DNA from: Dehalococcoidia bacterium
GTDB taxonomy: Bacteria > Chloroflexota > Dehalococcoidia > GIF9 > AB-539-J10
Length of the DNA stretch: 13,683 nucleotides
Assembly: GCA_004376695.1 (NCBI GenBank)
Contig: SOJB01000070.1
Location: 1-13,683 of the forward strand
Direction of reading: 5' to 3'
Of this stretch, positions 1 through 7,635 are shown piece after piece. Positions within the stretch are counted from its first letter, which is position 1. Each line of letters opens with the position of its first letter. Position numbers and translations under genes: made by a program. The notes under the pieces are model-generated. The model did no database searches and had not been told where the DNA came from. It was given only the letters and a program-made list of their open reading frames with translations.

Positions 1-137
1 AACTGTCATGTCTCTTGCAGGGAGTTATCCAACCCGAATTGTGGGCAGGCTGCATTGATAAGCCCTGCGCCACTGCGTCTCAGACAGCTATGCTTCGCAC
101 CTAGACAGGCCTTTTCGGTGGACCGATGATGGACTGG
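1..137. other. Left-edge stretch without recognisable gene
   Basis: I see no convincing reading frame, RNA gene or strong hairpin here. It lies downstream of the coiled-coil gene on the minus strand. It may be the tail of a spacer whose other gene lies outside the window. Confidence 0.4.
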
Positions 138-740
138 TTATAGCTTGATTCGTCTGTTATTCCTGGGAGGTATGTAGAATTCGAAGAGCAGATCTATGGT
201 CCTCTTACTGAGATCTGCCTCATGCTCTTTCAGTAGCCTCTGTGTCGCATGAGCCCGCTGGGCAACAGTGTTCAATTCGTGCCTGCTTAGCTCTGCTTGT
301 TTGGCAAGCTCCAGTACATGCTCCAGGTCATGAACCCGTTGTGAGAGCACTTCCTGTTCCTCTTCTATGACGTCGACCTGAGCATCGCTTGACCTTTCAT
401 ATCCGGCAACCTGTTTCATTGCCTCGCGAATGGTCTTCCTCCGTCTCTCCAGGCTAGCTATCTGTCTATTGATGGTCGCCCGCCTTTCCTTGTTCCTTTT
501 CAGTTGCTTCGCCAGACTCCTTAGTTCCCACTCCTGTTCTTCTATGGCTCTGACCTCGTCAGAGAGGCTGTTCAATCTACTGCAGTACTTTTCTTTGAGA
601 AGCGATTGCAGCTTCGCCAACCGATCGAGCCGTCTCCGCAGGAATACTATATTGCTGTATGCTTCCTGAATCTTGCCTGGGAGTCCCTCGTCCTCGGCAA
701 GGTCCCTCTCCTGGATTACTGCCTCTTCAATGGTGTCCAT
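138..740 (-). CDS. Hypothetical coiled-coil protein (200 aa)
   Basis: I do not recognise a family. The protein is highly charged, rich in Glu, Arg, Lys, Leu and Gln, and nearly all of it reads as alpha-helical coiled coil with hydrophobic residues at heptad spacing. It has no signal peptide or membrane segment. The last residues (FYIPPRNNRRIKL) leave the helical pattern and form a basic tail. I chose the ATG at 740 because GGGGAG sits 7 bases before it. A start 10 codons upstream (770) is possible in frame but has no ribosome site, and its ATG overlaps the TATAAT of the likely promoter. The gene stands apart from the Smr gene, 98 bases away. A structural or SMC-like helical role is only a guess, and function is unknown. 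Confidence is good that it is a gene. Confidence 0.75.
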   Translation of the reverse strand: MDTIEEAVIQERDLAEDEGLPGKIQEAYSNIVFLRRRLDRLAKLQSLLKEKYCSRLNSLSDEVRAIEEQEWELRSLAKQLKRNKERRATINRQIASLERRRKTIREAMKQVAGYERSSDAQVDVIEEEQEVLSQRVHDLEHVLELAKQAELSRHELNTVAQRAHATQRLLKEHEADLSKRTIDLLFEFYIPPRNNRRIKL

Positions 741-747
741 ATTCAAG

Positions 748-753
748 CTCCCC
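748..753 (-). promoter_or_regulatory. Ribosome binding site deciding the start of the coiled-coil gene
   Basis: On the minus strand GGGGAG lies 7 bases upstream of the ATG at 740. No comparable site precedes the longer in-frame start at 770, so the shorter protein is preferred. Confidence 0.6.
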
Positions 754-768
754 AAGACCAGCAGACCC

Positions 769-798
769 ATTATATAATCAACGGCAATGCATAAGCAA
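769..798 (-). promoter_or_regulatory. Predicted sigma-70 type promoter of the coiled-coil gene
   Basis: Reading the minus strand, TTGCTT (798-793) is followed after 18 bases by a perfect TATAAT (774-769). Transcription would begin near 762, about 20 bases before the ATG at 740. It lies in the gap after the Smr gene, suggesting the coiled-coil gene is transcribed independently of the tilS operon, though read-through is possible. The -35 match is imperfect. Confidence 0.5.
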
Positions 799-838
799 GG
801 GCCAGGTCATGTAACGCGCTAGATTTCGGACGTGAAGT

Positions 839-1096
839 CTAGTCACGCGTCAACTCCACTACGGTGACGCCATAGTCTCCTTCGCCATAATCACCGAGGC
901 GATAGGATTTAACCAGAGGATGGTGGGCCAGCACGTCATGTACTGCACGGCGTAACTTCCCCATTCCCTTGCCATGAACAATGCGCACGGAGGACAAGCC
1001 AGCCATAAAGGCATCGCTCAGATACTGGTCAAGCCGGCACACTGCTTCATCAACGGTAAGACGGCGTAGACGTATTTCTCTATCTACTGCTCTCAT
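839..1096 (-). CDS. Stand-alone Smr domain protein (MutS2 C-terminal-like), 85 aa
   Basis: The whole protein is one Smr domain, as found at the C-terminus of MutS2, where it acts as a DNA or RNA nicking or binding module. The family-defining HGKGMGKLRR motif (residues 41-50) and the ending LVKSYRLGDYGEGDYGVTVV are well preserved. The N-terminal signature usually reads as aspartate-leucine-Arg/His-Gly before the first helix. Here residues 8-13 are IRLRRL, so the Asp and the Gly are both replaced by Arg. No MutS ATPase domain precedes it: upstream is tilS, and the two genes overlap by 17 bases, implying translational coupling. It could be a genuine small Smr protein or the surviving tail of a former mutS2. 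The clean frame and tight coupling favour a functional gene. Its cellular target is unknown. Confidence 0.8.
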   Translation of the reverse strand: MRAVDREIRLRRLTVDEAVCRLDQYLSDAFMAGLSSVRIVHGKGMGKLRRAVHDVLAHHPLVKSYRLGDYGEGDYGVTVVELTRD

Positions 1097-2612
1097 CGCC
1101 CCTGGTGAACTCCAGACGAACGATCGCCCTGCTGTCTTCAGTGACCTTCACTCTATCATCAATGCGCCAGCCCACTACCCAGATGATCTGCTGAGGGGAA
1201 CACACTATCGGGATATGACTTCGCCACATACGAGGTATCTTGGCATCAACCATGAAATCCTGGAGTTTCTTGTCCATACTCATGCCCAGGGGTTGGAATC
1301 TATCCCCGCGCCGCCGAACCCGAACAAGGAGCTCGCTCCCTGTGCTCTGTAAATCCAAATCGGCAACAGATCTACCTTGATGAATCCCATCTCTTGTGCT
1401 GGGGACACCCCGTAACGGCAGGGGGTGTGACTGCTCGCAGATTATGCTGGCTCTCACTCTCCACCCAGGCATAACTGTTTCCCCGGGTACTTGTAGTGGG
1501 AACTCGCCCCGCAATGGGGGGAAGGGGCATGATGACGCAGGGTGCTGCGGTCTTGTCCCGCCCGCCGCAGCGGGCGGAAGCTTCGTAATGACCAGCTCAT
1601 CATATTCCCCGTGGCAGATGAGTCCCCGGGGCAGAGATAGCCTCTTCCCCACCGGTTTGTCCAGCAGGTCACGCATGGCTTCAATGTGACCCACTTCGAC
1701 ATCTCTAGTATCCCCGATTAGCCTGGCCACAGCGGCCCGCAGTAGTCGCCTTTGCAGAGCTATCGGCAAGTTAGCAGTCTGCTTCCTATCAAGATGAATG
1801 GCATCATTCCCCTGGCTAGCCACCCCACTCCACAACCCGGAAGCGTGCTGTTCAATGAAAGCACTGTCTTCTCTAGCGATATAGGCCAGACGGAGCAGGG
1901 CCTGGTCAACGCTCGGATTGTATTGCCGCAGCACAGGTAGCAGGTGGAGGCGCAGGCGATTCCGAAAGAAGGAAAGCGAAAGGTTGGAGGAATCAACGCG
2001 CGGGTTTAGTCGCTGGCTCTGGCAGTAAGCCGTTGTTTCCTCTCTCGTAACATCCAGAAGCGGTCTGATGACCTGAAGATCACTTCGCATTGTTCCCGAT
2101 GACACTCCCCGCCAGACGTGCAGAATAGGTAGGCAAGGCGTCAGGCCGCACAGCCCGCTGACTCCGGTTCCTCGCAATATATGCATCAAAATGGTTTCCA
2201 CCTGGTCATCCCTTGTATGACCTACGGCTATTCGGTTGGCTCCGACATCTGTAGCTACCCTGGCAAGAAAGCCGTAGCGTAGTTCGCGGGCGGCTTCCTC
2301 AAGGGAGCAGTCTCTTTCGATCCTGTGGGCAGCTACGTCCTGCCTATCAACCGTGATGGGAATGCCCAGTGACCCAGCCAGGTCGAACGCGTATTTGGCA
2401 TCAATTTCGGATTCAGCTCCCCGAAGTTGATGATTGAGATGAGCCGCGTGAAGATTAACCCCTGATACGTTCTGCCATTTCGCCAGGATGTGAAGCAAAC
2501 ATACTGAATCAGCGCCGCCTGATACTGCGACAACTACTTTGTCCCCCGGCGAAATCAGGCTATGCCGTTGAATGGAATCAATGACCTTCGTCTCTGTCTC
2601 GGTCTTACTCAT
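1080..2612 (-). CDS. tilS: tRNA(Ile)-lysidine synthetase TilS
   Basis: Converts C34 of the AUA-reading tRNA-Ile to lysidine using ATP and lysine, which switches both codon reading and aminoacylation identity. The PP-loop SGGADS is at residues 31-36, and the second conserved ATPase block GHTRDDQVETILMHILRG is at 131-148. A middle helical substrate domain follows (about 230-325). The C-terminal TilS domain carries RVRRRGDRFQPLG (431-443) and a lysine-rich KKLQDF segment. At 510 residues it is longer than usual for the family. The excess maps to two proline- and glycine-rich insertions, about residues 346-370 and 395-410, that coincide with GC-rich palindromes in the DNA. It sits 37 bases after the histidine phosphatase gene and overlaps the Smr gene. 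The ATG start is consistent with the usual N-terminus, with a weak GGGG ribosome site. Confidence 0.95.
   Translation of the reverse strand: MSKTETETKVIDSIQRHSLISPGDKVVVAVSGGADSVCLLHILAKWQNVSGVNLHAAHLNHQLRGAESEIDAKYAFDLAGSLGIPITVDRQDVAAHRIERDCSLEEAARELRYGFLARVATDVGANRIAVGHTRDDQVETILMHILRGTGVSGLCGLTPCLPILHVWRGVSSGTMRSDLQVIRPLLDVTREETTAYCQSQRLNPRVDSSNLSLSFFRNRLRLHLLPVLRQYNPSVDQALLRLAYIAREDSAFIEQHASGLWSGVASQGNDAIHLDRKQTANLPIALQRRLLRAAVARLIGDTRDVEVGHIEAMRDLLDKPVGKRLSLPRGLICHGEYDELVITKLPPAAAGGTRPQHPASSCPFPPLRGEFPLQVPGETVMPGWRVRASIICEQSHPLPLRGVPSTRDGIHQGRSVADLDLQSTGSELLVRVRRRGDRFQPLGMSMDKKLQDFMVDAKIPRMWRSHIPIVCSPQQIIWVVGWRIDDRVKVTEDSRAIVRLEFTRGDESSR
1405..1428. repeat. Palindrome inside tilS (insertion B)
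   Basis: ACACCCC (1405-1411) and GGGGTGT (1422-1428) form a perfect 7-bp stem around a 10-base loop. On the coding strand it encodes the segment PLPLRGV around residues 397-403, outside conserved TilS blocks. It resembles the second palindrome at 1507-1519 in both base pattern (C-run, GTTACGGGG or ATTGCGGGG) and encoded peptide (PLRG). Confidence 0.6.
1503..1577. repeat. Palindrome-rich in-frame insertion in tilS (insertion A)
   Basis: Two hairpins lie here: CCGCCCGC (1558-1565) with GCGGGCGG (1570-1577), a perfect 8-bp stem with a 4-base loop, and CCCC (1507-1510) with GGGG (1516-1519). They encode residues 346-370, containing PPAAAGG and PPLRGE. This low-complexity peptide separates the substrate domain from the normal PGETVMPGW strand of the C-terminal domain. 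The layout suggests a mobile palindromic element that landed in frame, but no copy outside tilS was seen in this window. Confidence 0.55.
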
Positions 2613-2649
2613 CAGGATTGCCCCGTCGGCTTGCTCTTCGCGGTTGACA

Positions 2650-3270
2650 CTAATATGAAGTATCGTTGAACGTCAGCAGGCGGGTTCCGTAATCGTTGAA
2701 CTCAAGAATGCTTACGCCGCCAAGGTCTACCCTGAATTTAGTGAAGCAGTCCGGAGGCAGATCCAGAGCTTTGAGAATGATGGCTAAGGTCACGAAGAAA
2801 TGGCTTACTACTACCACCGCAGTTCGGTCGTTGTGCCCGTGACTGGCTGCATACGTTCTCACCAGACCTTCAACAACCTTCCATGCCCTCTGCTGCAATT
2901 CGACAAGGGTTTCTCCATCGAGCGATTCCCTCGCCCCCCTCTGTTGCCACCATCGCATCAAGAACTGGCTGAACGTAGTGTTCAGATTGGGAAGAGACAT
3001 ACCTTCCAGTTCACCCACTCCGATCTCTCTGAGCTCCTGGTCGACTTCCACAGGCAATCGGTGATGGTTGGCTATGGCTTCGGCTGTAGCTATAGCTCTC
3101 TGCATAGGACTAGCATGTATGGCAATGATGTTCTCCTTCTTAAGGAAGGCTCCCAGCTTCCTCGCCTGCTCAAATCCGGTCTCATTCAGTCCGATGTCGC
3201 TGTCACCTCCCTGCACACGTCTCTCCTTGTTCCAGCTAGTTTCGCCATGCCTGACCAAGATAAGCCTCAA
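2650..3270 (-). CDS. Histidine phosphatase family protein (phosphoglycerate mutase-like)
   Basis: A cytoplasmic phosphatase of the branch-1 histidine phosphatase superfamily. The catalytic LVRHGET motif is at residues 5-11, with H8 the likely phospho-acceptor. Conserved SPMQRAIATA (54-63), acidic REIGVGELEG (81-90) and the second histidine in VVSHFF (H157) complete the active site. At 206 residues it is a normal single-domain size. Possible substrates include phosphoglycerate, alpha-ribazole phosphate or other small phosphoesters; the sequence alone does not decide. Translation begins at TTG (3270), preceded by a strong AAGGAGG four bases upstream, and the first codons read straight into the motif. 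It lies between the CorC-like gene (102 bases upstream) and tilS (37 bases downstream), so it is probably co-transcribed with both. Confidence 0.9.
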   Translation of the reverse strand: MRLILVRHGETSWNKERRVQGGDSDIGLNETGFEQARKLGAFLKKENIIAIHASPMQRAIATAEAIANHHRLPVEVDQELREIGVGELEGMSLPNLNTTFSQFLMRWWQQRGARESLDGETLVELQQRAWKVVEGLVRTYAASHGHNDRTAVVVVSHFFVTLAIILKALDLPPDCFTKFRVDLGGVSILEFNDYGTRLLTFNDTSY

Positions 3271-3274
3271 GAAG

Positions 3275-3281
3275 CCTCCTT
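3275..3281 (-). promoter_or_regulatory. Strong ribosome site supporting a TTG start
   Basis: AAGGAGG on the minus strand lies 4 bases before the TTG at 3270. No ATG or GTG is better placed, so TTG is the likely start of the histidine phosphatase. Confidence 0.7.
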
Positions 3282-3372
3282 AGATTGCTTCGTCACGATA
3301 GGCTGGAAATCGCGAAGACAGATGTGATGATGAGTCATTTTCGCCCGTCACTGCCAGTGGGATGGAACAGAC

Positions 3373-4647
3373 TCACGATGAAGGAACTCTCTTCTCCTTC
3401 GTGAGGATAACCTTAGCTATCTTCATTCCGCGCATTTCACTGATAACGAACTTCAGATTCTGGAACTTGAACTGCTCCCCCTGCTTCGGTATCCGACCGA
3501 TGTGACTCAGAATGAAGCCGGCTACTGTCTCGTAATCACCGCTGGGCAAATCCAGCTCCAGTTCCTCATTGGCATCGTCGATCCTGTATCCCCCCTCCAA
3601 TTCGAAGGTACTGTCGCCAGTCACTATGAAGTCCTTTTCATCACCCGTCAGGTCATCATGAATATCGCCAACGATCTCCTCGGTCAGCTGTCCCAGGGTA
3701 ACCATTCCGGCCATGCCGCCAAACTCGTCCACAACGATTGCTGCATGATGACCGCCGTCTCGCATCTCAGCCAGGAGTTCGCCCAGGCGTTTGCCTTCAG
3801 GCACGAAATAGGCAGGCCGCACCAAGTCGTCGATGATGTCCTCTCTGCTGATCGCCTCATCAGTCAGCTTCATCAGCACATCCTTGACATGCAATATACC
3901 TACCACATTGTCGGTGTTGTCCTTATACACGGGAAACCGGCTGTAGTGTCCCTCACCATAGACATTCAGGAAGTCACTTAGCTTCGTTCCTTGTGCCACC
4001 CACGTGATTTCGGTTCTGGGGACCATTATCTTGCTCACCGGCCGGTCGGTGAATTCAAACACCTTGTGCAGTATCTTTGCTTCATCTTCGTCTACCACAC
4101 CTTCGCTTTCGCCGACGCTTATGGCAGAACGTATCTCGCCCTCACTGACCAGTTTCCTATCCTCGTCGGACACATTCACCATCCTGGTGAAGCTCAACCC
4201 GATTCGATCCAGTACCAGCACAAAGGGGTAGAAGCACAATTGAATTATCCTCAGTGGATCGACATAGGCTAAAGCCAGCCGCTCAGCACGATGCATGGCC
4301 AGGGTTTTGGGGATAACCTCTCCAAAGACCAGAATCAGAGCTGTCACTCCAAGGGTGGCTATGATCGGTCCTCTCACGGGGCCGAAAGCGGCCACAGCCA
4401 TGATCGTCCCGAGTGTAGCGGCAGCTACGTTCACCAGGTTATTGCCTAGCAACACGGTAGACAGAACCCTCTCGGGCTTTTCAGCGGCTTTGGCCAGCTT
4501 TTCCGCTCCCTTAACGCCGCTCTCCACTAGATATCTCAGGCGGAGCTTGGGCAAAGCGATAAAAGCTGACTCAGCGCTGGAGAAGAAAGCTGAGAAAACC
4601 AAGCAAACCAGAAAGGCTGCTGGAAGCCAACTATCGGCGGTCTCCAC
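3373..4647 (-). CDS. CNNM/CBS-domain membrane protein (CorC/HlyC hemolysin family)
   Basis: An inner-membrane protein of the CNNM/CorC family, often annotated hemolysin and linked to magnesium or other divalent cation efflux. The N-terminal DUF21 (CNNM) domain, about residues 8-155, contains four hydrophobic segments and the conserved SSAESAF (23-29) and GEVIPKT (109-115) motifs. A CBS pair follows at about 203-330, beginning with the typical IMVPRTEI (207-214) and including VVDEFGGMAGMVT (305-317). A CorC_HlyC C-terminal domain (about 340-418) completes the usual architecture, and 424 residues is normal. The start is GTG with a G-rich site 9 bases upstream. It appears to be the first gene of the operon leading to the phosphatase, tilS and Smr genes. 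Family assignment is secure; ion specificity is not. Confidence 0.93.
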   Translation of the reverse strand: METADSWLPAAFLVCLVFSAFFSSAESAFIALPKLRLRYLVESGVKGAEKLAKAAEKPERVLSTVLLGNNLVNVAAATLGTIMAVAAFGPVRGPIIATLGVTALILVFGEVIPKTLAMHRAERLALAYVDPLRIIQLCFYPFVLVLDRIGLSFTRMVNVSDEDRKLVSEGEIRSAISVGESEGVVDEDEAKILHKVFEFTDRPVSKIMVPRTEITWVAQGTKLSDFLNVYGEGHYSRFPVYKDNTDNVVGILHVKDVLMKLTDEAISREDIIDDLVRPAYFVPEGKRLGELLAEMRDGGHHAAIVVDEFGGMAGMVTLGQLTEEIVGDIHDDLTGDEKDFIVTGDSTFELEGGYRIDDANEELELDLPSGDYETVAGFILSHIGRIPKQGEQFKFQNLKFVISEMRGMKIAKVILTKEKRVPSS

Positions 4648-4733
4648 TTCTTACCGCCCCCTAGGTCCCCTCTCCAACCAGACTAACCATTCTATAACAA
4701 TCAGTTGCGCCTCAAACACACTCTGCAAAAGCT

Positions 4734-4762
4734 ATGATAGCATCGGCTCGCAGACCTGTCAA
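4734..4762 (-). promoter_or_regulatory. Predicted sigma-70 promoter of the CorC-phosphatase-tilS-Smr operon
   Basis: On the minus strand a perfect TTGACA (4762-4757) and TATCAT (4739-4734) are separated by exactly 17 bases. Transcription would start near 4727, giving a leader of about 80 bases before the GTG at 4647. This is one of the best promoter matches in the window. Confidence 0.7.
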
Positions 4763-4810
4763 AGCGGACCCCGTTATGTGGTTCAGTAAGCTACTCGTTC
4801 TCATCGTTCG

Positions 4811-4855
4811 ACTGAGCTCATGCAGAAGTCCTGTCGAAGGACAACCGGACTCAGT
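4811..4855. repeat. Nested palindromic element downstream of serS
   Basis: An outer stem, ACTGAG (4811-4816) with CTCAGT (4850-4855), encloses an inner perfect stem, GTCCT (4828-4832) with AGGAC (4838-4842). TTCGAC (4807-4812) and GTCGAA (4833-4838) give an alternative pairing. It could act as a rho-independent-like terminator for serS, but there is no T-run. It shares CTGAGCTC and CCTGTCG with the hairpin at 9454-9485, suggesting an interspersed repeat family. Confidence 0.5.
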
Positions 4856-4882
4856 GCTGGATCCTCTATGCCATTGCCGCAA

Positions 4883-6133
4883 CTATGTTACTCTCAGATA
4901 GGGCTCCAGTACTTCGGGAACCAGCACCGTGCCATCCGCTTGTTGGTAGTTCTCAAGCACCGCGATAAGCACTCGCGGCAGAGCCAGTCCTGACCCATTG
5001 AGCGTGTGAACAAACTGTGTTTTGGCACCGGCCCCGGAACGATAGCGGATATCTGCTCTCCTCGCCTGGAAGTCACCGCAATTGCTGCACGAACTGACCT
5101 CCAGCCATTCAGCACAGCCGGGAGCCCACATCTCGATATCATATGTTTTGCAGGCAGCAAAGGAGAGCTCCCCACTGCACAACTGAGTCACCCTGTAAGG
5201 TATGGCTAGCTTACGGCCTATGGATTCGGCAGCAGCTACCAGTCTCTCTAGCTCCTGATCGGAGCTTTCCGCATCAGTGAACTTGTAGAGCTCTACCTTA
5301 TCAAACTGGTGTCCCCGCTTCATGCCTCTCGTGTCCGTCCCGGCAGACATCTTTTCCCGACGGAAGCAGGGAGTACAGGCAACATAATTCAGGGGCAAGC
5401 TGTCTGCGCCCAGTATTTCGCCGCGGTGCAGATTGGTCAACGGTACCTCCGCTGTTGGTATGAACCAAAAATCATCCTCCGCATCATGATACAGATTATC
5501 GGCGAACTTCGGTAGATGTCCTGAGCTCTCCATACACTCTCGCTTCACCATCGAAGGAAGATAGATCTCCTTATAGCCATGCTCATTCACATGTACATCG
5601 AGCATGAACGAGATAAGCGCTCGCTGAAGACGTGCCCCCAGCCCTTTGAGGACATAGAACCTGGTTCCTGAGAGCTTCACGCCCTGGTGAAAATCTAATA
5701 TGCCGAGCTTTTCCCCCAATTCCCAGTGAGGCAGTGGCTTGAATGGCAGTTCCTTTGGCTTGCCCCAGGCACGCACTACGACATTATCACTCTCGCTTTT
5801 CCCTTCAGGCACGCTAGGGTGCGGTATGTTGGGCAACTCCAGCAACAAGCAATCGACGTTAGCTTTAGTTTCTTTCGTTTGCTGTTGCAGGGACGATATC
5901 TGTTCTCCCAGTTGCCGCATCTGTGCTATGAGTTGAGGTGATCTCTCCTTGCTCTTGGCCAGTTGTTTGCTTGTCTCGTTATGCTTGGCGCGGAGCTCCT
6001 CGGTCCGACGGAGCAAGTTGCGGTAACGCGCGTCAATCTCAAGGATCTCATCCAGAACGAAGGCATCGCCTCTCTTCTCCAATCCCTGGCGGACTAGTTC
6101 AGGATTCTCACGGATAAGTCTGATATCGATCAT
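4883..6133 (-). CDS. serS: Seryl-tRNA synthetase
   Basis: Class II aminoacyl-tRNA synthetase that charges tRNA-Ser, and tRNA-Sec where present, in the cytoplasm. Residues 1-100 form the N-terminal long antiparallel coiled coil that grips the tRNA variable arm. The catalytic core carries the TAEVPLTN serine-site motif (227-234), motif 2 with CFRREKMSAGTDTRG (256-270) and HQFDKVE (275-281), EVSSCSNCGDFQARR (345-359), and motif 3 NGSGLALPR (379-387). Length of 416 residues is typical. I start at the ATG at 6133, where the protein begins MIDIRLIREN as in the family and has an AGGGAGAAGGAG purine run just upstream. A TTG at 6154, in frame but overlapping the lysS stop, would add 7 residues and is less likely. 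It follows lysS by 17 bases, so the two synthetases are co-transcribed. Confidence 0.97.
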   Translation of the reverse strand: MIDIRLIRENPELVRQGLEKRGDAFVLDEILEIDARYRNLLRRTEELRAKHNETSKQLAKSKERSPQLIAQMRQLGEQISSLQQQTKETKANVDCLLLELPNIPHPSVPEGKSESDNVVVRAWGKPKELPFKPLPHWELGEKLGILDFHQGVKLSGTRFYVLKGLGARLQRALISFMLDVHVNEHGYKEIYLPSMVKRECMESSGHLPKFADNLYHDAEDDFWFIPTAEVPLTNLHRGEILGADSLPLNYVACTPCFRREKMSAGTDTRGMKRGHQFDKVELYKFTDAESSDQELERLVAAAESIGRKLAIPYRVTQLCSGELSFAACKTYDIEMWAPGCAEWLEVSSCSNCGDFQARRADIRYRSGAGAKTQFVHTLNGSGLALPRVLIAVLENYQQADGTVLVPEVLEPYLRVT

Positions 6134-6150
6134 CGGCTCCTTCTCCCTGA

Positions 6151-7623
6151 TCAAGGCTCTGACTTCGTCTTCAACTGGGGGAAAAGTATCACTTCTCGAA
6201 TAGACTGCTGACCGGCAAGAAACATCACCAGGCGGTCAAGGCCCATTCCCAAACCACCGGTGGGCGGCATGCCATATTCCAGAGCCTGAAGAAAATCCTC
6301 GTCGGCGACTTCTGTTTCTTCATCAGCGGCTTGTTCCTTCAGTTGCTGGCGAAATCTCTCCCTTTGCTCCACGGGGTCATTGAGCTCCGTAAAGGCGTTA
6401 GCAATCTCCATGCCACCCACGAAGCCCTCAAACCGCTCCGTCAATTGGTCATTGCCTCGCTTCCTCTTGGCCAGAGGCGACATATCCACAGGGTAGTCCA
6501 GAAGGAAAGTCGGCTGGGTGAGCTTCGGTTCAACAAAAGTCGACAGTAGCTCGTCTATTAGCCTACCCCTCCCCTTGCCGGGTTCGACTTCCATTCCCAA
6601 ATCTACCATCCGCGACCTGAGACAAGCAGCATCGGGGTAGTCCTCAAAATCGATGCCGCAATAACTCTCTATTGCCTCACGCAGGCTCAGCTTCTGCCAC
6701 GGGAGACTGAAATCAACGGTTGTGCCGCGGTAAGAGACCTGAGTGCTACCCAGAACCTCCTGTGTCGTATTGACCAACATCTCTTCGACCAATTTCATCA
6801 TATCATTGTAATCGCTATAAGCTTGATAGCATTCAAGTAAGGTGAACTCCGGGTTATGTTTGACGGAAACACCTTCATTGCGGAAGACCCGTCCCATCTC
6901 ATAGACTTTGTCAAAGCCGCCTATCACCAATCTCTTGAGGTGGAGCTCCAGGGCAATCCGCAGATACAGGTCTTCATCAAGAGCATGATGATGAGTGACA
7001 AAGGGGCGTGCCAGCGCTCCGCCGACATGGGGCTGAAGCACCGGGGTTTCTACTTCCATGAATCCCTGCTTATCGAGGAAGCATCTTATTGCGGTAAGAA
7101 TCCTGCTGCGCAAAGTGAAAATGCTTCTACTATCTTCGTTGGAAATGAGGTCAAGATACCTCTGCCGATACCGCTTTTCTACGTCGGCCAGCCCATGCCA
7201 CTTCTCCGGCAGGGGGCGAAGTGACTTGGATAGCATGGCGAAATCGGATACCTCCAGGGTAAGCTCCCCGGCTTTCGTTCGGAAGAGCTTGCCCTCGACC
7301 CCCACGATGTCGCCGATATCGATATCCCGAAGGAATTCGTATCTTTCCCCGCCCAGGATGTCGAAGCGCAAAGAGAGCTGTACCTTCCCTGAGCCGTCGT
7401 TAATGTCAAGAAACGACCTCTTACCCATGAACCGCCTTGCCCTAACCCGACCAGCCAGGAATGTGCTCTGATCAGCAGCCTGTTCTTCCTCAAAGAGAGC
7501 TATCGCTTCTCGAATAGTGTGGCTACGCCGACAGGAATGAGGATAAGGGTCTATGCCCCGAGCCCGAATCCTCCTGAGACTATCCACCCGCTGTTCAGCT
7601 ATGCGTTCTAATCTTGACGTCAT
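6151..7623 (-). CDS. lysS: Lysyl-tRNA synthetase (class II)
   Basis: Charges tRNA-Lys with lysine using ATP. The N-terminal OB-fold anticodon-binding domain spans about residues 53-135, including the FMGKRSFLDINDGSGKVQL segment. The class II catalytic domain follows: motif 1 around 173-195 (ending VETPVLQP), the family block GGALARPFVTHHHALD (201-216), motif 2 YEMGRVFRNEG (241-251), and motif 3 GMGLDRLVMFLAG (459-471). At 490 residues it is full length. The ATG at 7623 gives the usual N-terminus; the nearest purine-rich site (GAGGAG, inside the end of the upstream gene) is rather far, about 15 bases, so translation may rely on coupling. It follows the DUF2007 gene after 12 bases and precedes serS. 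Confidence 0.97.
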   Translation of the reverse strand: MTSRLERIAEQRVDSLRRIRARGIDPYPHSCRRSHTIREAIALFEEEQAADQSTFLAGRVRARRFMGKRSFLDINDGSGKVQLSLRFDILGGERYEFLRDIDIGDIVGVEGKLFRTKAGELTLEVSDFAMLSKSLRPLPEKWHGLADVEKRYRQRYLDLISNEDSRSIFTLRSRILTAIRCFLDKQGFMEVETPVLQPHVGGALARPFVTHHHALDEDLYLRIALELHLKRLVIGGFDKVYEMGRVFRNEGVSVKHNPEFTLLECYQAYSDYNDMMKLVEEMLVNTTQEVLGSTQVSYRGTTVDFSLPWQKLSLREAIESYCGIDFEDYPDAACLRSRMVDLGMEVEPGKGRGRLIDELLSTFVEPKLTQPTFLLDYPVDMSPLAKRKRGNDQLTERFEGFVGGMEIANAFTELNDPVEQRERFRQQLKEQAADEETEVADEDFLQALEYGMPPTGGLGMGLDRLVMFLAGQQSIREVILFPQLKTKSEP

Positions 7624-7635
7624 CAGAAGCCAGAT

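Noticed and set aside
738..770. Longer start of the coiled-coil protein at 770
   Set aside because: No ribosome site, and the ATG lies inside the probable -10 box. The ATG at 740 has GGGGAG in place.
2800..3327. 175-codon open frame on the plus strand
   Set aside because: It is antisense to the histidine phosphatase, which has clear catalytic motifs; the plus-strand translation shows no family pattern.
6134..6154. Upstream TTG start of serS adding 7 residues
   Set aside because: It overlaps the lysS stop, and the family N-terminus begins at the ATG at 6133.
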